Shown here: piece by piece, positions 3,624 through 8,305 of the stretch
How the letters are laid out: each line of letters opens with the position of its first letter
Position numbering within the stretch: the stretch's first letter is position 1
Source: OFTM291 sp041741375
Lineage (GTDB): Bacteria > Gemmatimonadota > Gemmatimonadetes > Gemmatimonadales > GWC2-71-9
Direction of reading: 5' to 3'
NCBI GenBank assembly: GCA_041741375.1
Contig: JBGSKF010000184.1
Span: 1-8,305 of the forward strand
DNA: 8,305 bases
Notes under the pieces: generated by a model
What the model saw: the letters and a program-made list of their open reading frames with translations, nothing else
Told to the model about the DNA's origin: nothing
Database searches by the model: none
Program-made: the position numbers and the translations under genes

Positions 3624-6344
3624 GTGTCCCGTCGAAAACTCGTCGTTCCGCTGCTGGTGGCGCTGGCCGTCGTCGCGCTGTTGCTGTTGCCCGCCCTCTC
3701 CCGACTGATCACCGAATGGTGGTGGTTCAAGGAGGTGGGATACCAGGTCATCTTCACCAATGAACTGGTGACGCGGCTCGGTCTCTTCCTCGGGGGCGGT
3801 GTGATCACCACGGGGGTTCTCTACCTGAATCTGCGGGCGGCCCAGAGGGGAATGGTGACCCATCCGGCCCTTCGCCGCGTGGGCGAGGCCCTCCCCAACG
3901 TCAACGTCCCCGTGCTGCTGCGCAGTTTCTCCCTCCCCGTGGCCATTGGATTCGGCCTGCTGGGGGGGCTGGCAGGAGCCTCCGCCTGGGACACGGTGCT
4001 GCAGGCCGCCAACACCACCTCGTTCGGTGTCACCGACCCGATCTTCGGGCGGGATGTCGGCTGGTACGTGTTCACACTTCCCGCCATCGAGGCGGGGCTT
4101 GGGCTGCTGTTCGCCCTGACGATGCTGAGTCTTCTCTTCATCGTGCCACTCTACTTTCTCCGCGGCGACATCCTCTCGCGTCCTCCGACCCTCCGGCTCC
4201 ACCGCCCGGCGGGGATGCACATCGCGACTCTCCTCGCGGTGATGTTCCTCCTCACCGCCATCCGGCTCTGGGTGGTGGATGTGGCCGGGCTCCTCTACTC
4301 CACCACCGGCCCGTTGGTGGGGGCGAGCTACGCCGACATCCACGCCAGCCTCCCCACGATCCGCTTCACCGCCGTCCTTGCCCTGCTGGCCGGCGTCCTG
4401 GTGGTGGTGGGCGCCCTCAAGGGAAAGCTCCCCCGCTATGGTCTCGTGGCCCTGGGGGGGTATTTCGCGGTGGCCCTGCTCGGTCGTGGGCTCTACCCGG
4501 CCGCCATCCAGAAGTTCGTGGTGGCCCCCACGGAGCTCACCCGGGAAACCCCCTTTCTGACCCATCACATTGCGGCCACTCGGCGGGCGTGGGGAATCGA
4601 CAGCGTCGACACCCGGGAGCTCGATGGCGAGGCGACGCTGACCCTCTCCGACATCCGGGGCAACGCGCCCACGATCGAGAACGTGCGCCTCTGGGACCGT
4701 GGTCCCCTGCTCGAGACCTTCGGGCAGCTGCAGGAGATTCGCACCTATTACGATTTCGTTTCGGTCGATGACGACCGCTACATGATCGATGGAAAGTACC
4801 GTCAGGTGCTGCTTTCCCCCCGGGAACTCAACGTCGCCTCCCTCCCCACCCGCACCTTCATCAACGAGCACCTCACCTTCACCCATGGCATGGGTGTGAC
4901 GCTGAGTCCGGTGAACCAGGTGACCATCGAAGGGCTTCCCGTCCTCTTCATCCGCGACCTCCCGCCGGTGTCCGACGTGTCGCTCCAGGTCACCCGTCCC
5001 CAGATCTACTTCGGGGAGCTGGCCAACGAGTATGTGTTTGTGGGAACCCGCCAGCGGGAGTTCGATCACCCCTCGGGCGACGCCAACGTGTACGCCGCCT
5101 ACGAGGGCAGGGGCGGGGTGCCTGTGACCAGCCTGCTGCGCCGGCTGGTGCTCGCCGTCCGGTTCGGCTCCACCAAGATTCTGCTGTCGGGAGACATCAC
5201 CAACGAGAGCCGTGTCCTGTACTACCGGAACATCCGGGCGCGGGCGTCCCGGGCCTTCCCCTTCCTGCGGTTCGACCGGGATCCCTACATGGTTGTGGCG
5301 GATGACGGAACCCTGCAGTGGATCCTCGACGCCTACACCTCCACCACCCGTTACCCCTACTCCTCACGACTCACGGACGGCACCAGCTACATGCGGAACT
5401 CCGTGAAGGTGGTGCTGGATGCCTATCACGGGTCGATGCGGGCCTTCGTCAGTGATCCGGGCGACCCCCTGGTGCGGACCTGGGGGAAGGTCTTTCCCGG
5501 GATCTTCGAACCGATGGACGCCATGCCGGACGACCTGCGGCGGCACATCCGCTATCCCGACGAGCTCTATCGCGTCCAGGCAACGCTCTACACGACCTAT
5601 CACATGGAGGCCCCGGAGGACTTCTACCACCGGGAGGATCAGTGGCAGATCCCGGCCGTCACCCGGGCGGACGGCTCCACGCCGTTCATGCGGCACCTCG
5701 TGATGCGCCTCCCCGATGAAGACGAGGCCGAGTTCATCTACATGGTGCCGTTCACCCCCCGAGGGAAGGACAACCTGGCGGCCTGGATGGTGGCGCGGAA
5801 CGATGGTGACGTCTACGGAACCCTCCGGGTCTACCGCCTGAGCCGACAGAGCCTGGTGTTCGGCCCGACGCAGATCACCAATCGCATCAACCAGGACACC
5901 GAGGTCTCCCGGCAGGTCACCCTCTGGGATCAATCGGGCAGCAGGGTCATCCGTGGCGACCTCCTGGTCATTCCGATCGAGCAGAGCCTCCTCTACGTCC
6001 AACCCCTCTATCTCCAGGCGGAAGGCGGAAAGATCCCCGAACTCAAACGGGTGATCGTCGCCTATCAGAATCAGGTGGTGATGCGGGAGACGCTCGATGG
6101 CGCCCTGAGCGAACTGTTCGGGGGATCCTCGACGGATCGTCCGCGGGAAGTCTCTCTTCCGGTGGCCGCCGGCACGGAACCACCGGCCGCCGCCCTTGGT
6201 GCCGAGATTCAGGCCCTGGTGGAGGAGGCCCGCCAACGCTACGAAGCGGCCATGGAGGCGCAACGGGCGGGAGACTGGGCCCGCTACGGCGACGAGATCA
6301 AGCGGCTCGGCGAGCTCCTGGAGCGTCTGGCCCGGAACCGGTAA
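3624..6344 (+). CDS. UPF0182 family large integral membrane protein (COG1615)
   Basis: The protein has 906 residues from GTG 3624, which is usual for the family. The N-terminal third carries about seven membrane segments, near residues 7-27, 50-70, 104-122, 148-178, 199-226, 247-265 and 271-292. A large non-cytoplasmic-looking region follows. Family landmarks are clear: WWWFKEVGY after the first segment; PTELTRETPFLTHHIAATRRAWGI at about 302-325; LTFTHGMGVTLSPVN near 417-431; EFDHPSG near 479-485; and WILDAYTSTTRYPYS near 566-580. The C-terminal 862-903 helix, with the GDWARYG signature, is a likely coiled coil. The biochemical function of UPF0182 proteins is not established, so none is assigned. 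A long repeat-filled gap precedes it, so co-transcription with the lipoprotein gene is doubtful. It converges with the secreted-protein gene. All expected regions are present and there is no frameshift. Confidence 0.94.
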   Translation: MSRRKLVVPLLVALAVVALLLLPALSRLITEWWWFKEVGYQVIFTNELVTRLGLFLGGGVITTGVLYLNLRAAQRGMVTHPALRRVGEALPNVNVPVLLRSFSLPVAIGFGLLGGLAGASAWDTVLQAANTTSFGVTDPIFGRDVGWYVFTLPAIEAGLGLLFALTMLSLLFIVPLYFLRGDILSRPPTLRLHRPAGMHIATLLAVMFLLTAIRLWVVDVAGLLYSTTGPLVGASYADIHASLPTIRFTAVLALLAGVLVVVGALKGKLPRYGLVALGGYFAVALLGRGLYPAAIQKFVVAPTELTRETPFLTHHIAATRRAWGIDSVDTRELDGEATLTLSDIRGNAPTIENVRLWDRGPLLETFGQLQEIRTYYDFVSVDDDRYMIDGKYRQVLLSPRELNVASLPTRTFINEHLTFTHGMGVTLSPVNQVTIEGLPVLFIRDLPPVSDVSLQVTRPQIYFGELANEYVFVGTRQREFDHPSGDANVYAAYEGRGGVPVTSLLRRLVLAVRFGSTKILLSGDITNESRVLYYRNIRARASRAFPFLRFDRDPYMVVADDGTLQWILDAYTSTTRYPYSSRLTDGTSYMRNSVKVVLDAYHGSMRAFVSDPGDPLVRTWGKVFPGIFEPMDAMPDDLRRHIRYPDELYRVQATLYTTYHMEAPEDFYHREDQWQIPAVTRADGSTPFMRHLVMRLPDEDEAEFIYMVPFTPRGKDNLAAWMVARNDGDVYGTLRVYRLSRQSLVFGPTQITNRINQDTEVSRQVTLWDQSGSRVIRGDLLVIPIEQSLLYVQPLYLQAEGGKIPELKRVIVAYQNQVVMRETLDGALSELFGGSSTDRPREVSLPVAAGTEPPAAALGAEIQALVEEARQRYEAAMEAQRAGDWARYGDEIKRLGELLERLARNR

Positions 6345-6368
6345 CCTGGGACCGGTCGCGGCGGTAAC

Positions 6369-6445
6369 CCCTGGGACCGCCTGGCTCCAGCGTGGCGTGC
6401 CGGAAAGTTGGGTGCGCGCCGGGCTGGAGCCCGGCGATCCCAGGG
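6369..6445. repeat. 23-bp imperfect inverted repeat in the convergent gap; possible two-way terminator or REP-like element
   Basis: Arms 6369-6391 and 6423-6445 pair at 21 of 23 positions around a 31-base loop. The right arm also overlaps its own small hairpin, CCGGGC-TGGA-GCCCGG, at 6419-6434. Being between two converging stop codons (6344 and 6456), it could block transcription from both sides, but neither strand has a T tract, so intrinsic termination is unproven. A short direct repeat, GTAACC followed by TGGGACCG, occurs both at the UPF0182 stop (6341-6354) and at the left end of the element (6364-6379). Confidence 0.6.
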
Positions 6446-6455
6446 ATGCCGCGCC

Positions 6456-8305
6456 TCATGGGGTCCCTCCGCCGCCGCCGGCGACCGTGACGTCGAGCTT
6501 CCGGGCCGGCGGCGCAGGATTGAAGCTCTGCACATGGTTGTCCCCGGTCAGCGCCACCGAGACGGACTGCGGGCCGGTGGTTGGCCACCTCAAGGAGAAC
6601 TTCAGCTCACTGGTCGGATTGAACGTGCAGATCCCGCTACCCTGTGCCCAGGTGCAGGGCGATGATGACCCCGAGCCCCGCCGGCCCGCCGGAGCGGCGG
6701 CCGAGACCGTGGCCGGAGTTGCCCCACCGGTCCACGTCACCCGATAGCGTACCGGACCGTCCGAGTGGTAGCAGGGGAGCCGCACCGAATACTCGGCCGG
6801 CTGGCCGGGGCTCGGCTGAGTCGGACCGGAAAGCGCAGCAACCAGAGCGGTCGAGCCGCCCGGGGCCAGGTCCTTCCACCAGAGGTGCTCCCGAGGCTTG
6901 ATATCGGTGGTGTAGGGTTCCCCGACTCGCTCATCGACCACCAGCGCTTCCGCGATGAGCTTGATGCCCCAGTCGAGGTCCGCCACCAGCGCGGCACCTT
7001 GGGCGCTGGTGGAGCCGCCTCCGCTGGTCTGAGTGGCCACCGCCCCGAGACAGCCCGCGCCCAGGCCGATCAGGCGGGTCTCCGGTCCGGCACGGGCGGT
7101 GAGGACGTTGATGTTGAAGTTCACCTCCAGCGCGGTGTACAGCTTCGGCGTGACGGTGACCTGGCCACGGATCTGCGCGCTTTCAGCGGCGGACGTGCTC
7201 CCCGAGGTGCGGGGGACCTGGTTCTTGCCGCCTCCCGGCCGGCAGCCTCTCCCGTCGCAATCGATGTTGAAATCCACCTGGTTCGAATTCGTGAGCACCA
7301 GGCTGGCGTCCGCCTGCGCCCTGGCAGCGACGAGGACGTCACCCTCGAGGTGGGCGCTCACGTCGAACTCGGCGACCGGCACCCCGTTGATGACCACCGG
7401 GATCACGTACAATGGGATCTGAATCCCGCTCGCGGGCCCGACCGGAAGGTTCTTTTGGAAGTCACCGGCGGCGGTCACGTTGACTCCGAGCCGCTGCCCC
7501 ACCCTCATGCTTCCTTCCGCGGAGATGCTCCGGAAGCGATACACTCCGGGCAGGCAGGGGATATAGAAGAGCTCCGTGCCGACTTGAAAGTCGCCCTGGA
7601 GCGGAAGGCCGAGATCGACCCGCACCGTCACGCTGCCCCCTTTACTTGAGTTGCCGGTCCAGCTCAGGGGGAAATTCGGGGTCTTCGAGAACGGCACCGG
7701 AAAGGTCGGACCCGTCATCCTGTGGTCGGTCCAGCCGTCGGTGCCGGTGGTGCACTGCTTCAGCTTCTCGGCCGCTTCATCCCACCATCCCTGGGCTCTC
7801 TCGCGCAGCCGGTCCCATTCCGCGTCGGTCATGTCCTCGATGTTGTCCCAGGATTTCTGAGTCCGGCAGCGGAGACGTTCCCACTCACTTCCCTTGCACT
7901 TCTTGCCGCTCTTGACCTTGATGTCCGCGTCAACGGTATGGCCATTAGCCCAGTCCCGGGCCACGTCGGGGTCCACGACGTAGTGGGTTTGCTGGCCCTT
8001 CGGGGTCTTCCGGGCGTGGATTTCGAGGAGGCGGCGGACGCCGTCGGGCAGAATCTCGGGCGCGTTCTCGATGCCCTCGAGGCCGGCCAGATGGAGGACT
8101 CGCTTGGTGACCATCCGATTGCCGACGGTCGTCCGCAATTGGCGGATCTCATAGCGAGTGCCTCGCGAGACGAGGCTCGCATTGAGCCGGGTGAGGCGGT
8201 TCGCTGGCGTCACCGGCTCGGGCGTGCCGAAGCTGAGGGTGGGCGCCTGGACCGAGGCCACGGCAACCACCGCTGCCGCGGGCACTGCTGGCGGGCGTGG
8301 CGCAG
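6456..8305 (-). CDS. Secreted cysteine-containing protein of unknown function, N terminus outside the window
   Basis: The frame is open from the right edge to the TGA at 6458-6456, giving at least 615 residues. GTG 8285 is the first start codon inside the window, but the frame continues upstream (…APRPPA) and the hydrophobic stretch VPAAAVVAVASVQA looks like the end of a signal peptide, so the true start probably lies beyond the edge. Numbering from GTG 8285, residues 120-178 include a charged, Trp-rich helical stretch bounded by cysteines 130, 140 and 178. Residues 200-400 are rich in beta-strand patterns (VTVRVDLGLPL, IPLYVIPVVINGVPVAEFDVSAHLEGDV). Residues 480-603 look like one Ig- or PKD-like domain (…YSVRLPC…YRVTWTGG…WPTTGPQSVSVALTGD). 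Ten cysteines in all suit an oxidising compartment. The tail is VAGGGGGTP. There is no lipobox, sortase motif or catalytic motif that I recognise. It may be a surface or adhesion protein, but I assign no function. Confidence 0.85.
   Translation of the reverse strand, partial: APRPPAVPAAAVVAVASVQAPTLSFGTPEPVTPANRLTRLNASLVSRGTRYEIRQLRTTVGNRMVTKRVLHLAGLEGIENAPEILPDGVRRLLEIHARKTPKGQQTHYVVDPDVARDWANGHTVDADIKVKSGKKCKGSEWERLRCRTQKSWDNIEDMTDAEWDRLRERAQGWWDEAAEKLKQCTTGTDGWTDHRMTGPTFPVPFSKTPNFPLSWTGNSSKGGSVTVRVDLGLPLQGDFQVGTELFYIPCLPGVYRFRSISAEGSMRVGQRLGVNVTAAGDFQKNLPVGPASGIQIPLYVIPVVINGVPVAEFDVSAHLEGDVLVAARAQADASLVLTNSNQVDFNIDCDGRGCRPGGGKNQVPRTSGSTSAAESAQIRGQVTVTPKLYTALEVNFNINVLTARAGPETRLIGLGAGCLGAVATQTSGGGSTSAQGAALVADLDWGIKLIAEALVVDERVGEPYTTDIKPREHLWWKDLAPGGSTALVAALSGPTQPSPGQPAEYSVRLPCYHSDGPVRYRVTWTGGATPATVSAAAPAGRRGSGSSSPCTWAQGSGICTFNPTSELKFSLRWPTTGPQSVSVALTGDNHVQSFNPAPPARKLDVTVAGGGGGTP

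Noticed and set aside
3549..5069. Long minus-strand open frame opposite the UPF0182 gene
   Set aside because: Composition (Gly, His, Glu, Arg rich with no domain) is that of an antisense shadow; the plus strand matches UPF0182 throughout.
6765..7649. Plus-strand open frame of 294 codons opposite the secreted protein
   Set aside because: No ribosome site, no recognisable domain, and the minus strand has a longer frame with signal peptide and domain structure.

Overview
The window is a GC-rich stretch of bacterial chromosome. It holds three complete protein genes, a fourth running off the right edge, and the first codons of a fifth at the left edge. Exported proteins dominate: a signal-peptide S9 peptidase, a PCuAC-type lipoprotein, a large UPF0182 membrane protein and a cysteine-containing secreted protein. 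Good Shine-Dalgarno sites, Sec and lipobox signals, high GC and an exported DPP-IV-like S9 peptidase would suit a Gemmatimonadota-like or other GC-rich diderm bacterium. That placement is inference; there is no rRNA or other phylogenetic marker. No phage, plasmid, CRISPR, transposase, tRNA or rRNA gene is visible.

Layout. At 1-14 (minus) a gene begins with a good ribosome site and a consensus -10 upstream. The gap 15-344 holds a MITE-like pair of inverted 28-bp arms, a degenerate 7-bp tandem array and a long C tract. The S9 peptidase (minus, 345-2663) is complete. The divergent gap 2664-2933 holds a 20-bp perfect palindrome, a solo copy of the MITE arm and a second 7-bp array. The PCuAC lipoprotein (plus, 2934-3407) follows. 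The gap 3408-3623 holds two further 7-bp arrays in inverted orientation around about 100 bp, which themselves carry another dispersed-repeat type. The UPF0182 gene (plus, 3624-6344) starts at GTG behind AAGGAGG. The convergent gap 6345-6455 holds a 23-bp imperfect inverted repeat. A secreted protein of unknown function (minus, 6456 to the right edge) closes the window.

How the genes relate. They do not form an obvious pathway or operon. Strands alternate and every gap over 100 bp is filled with small repeats, so each gene is probably its own transcription unit. The lipoprotein and the UPF0182 gene share a strand but are separated by a 216-bp repeat-filled gap.

The most unusual signal is in the gaps rather than in the proteins. 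Four short arrays of three different sequences all have a strict 7-bp period and sit at gene borders. One supplies the stop codon of the lipoprotein gene, one lies where that gene's leader should be, and two form a near-perfect 26-bp inverted repeat. They resemble in style the heptanucleotide STRR repeats of cyanobacteria. I found no convincing new multi-gene system.
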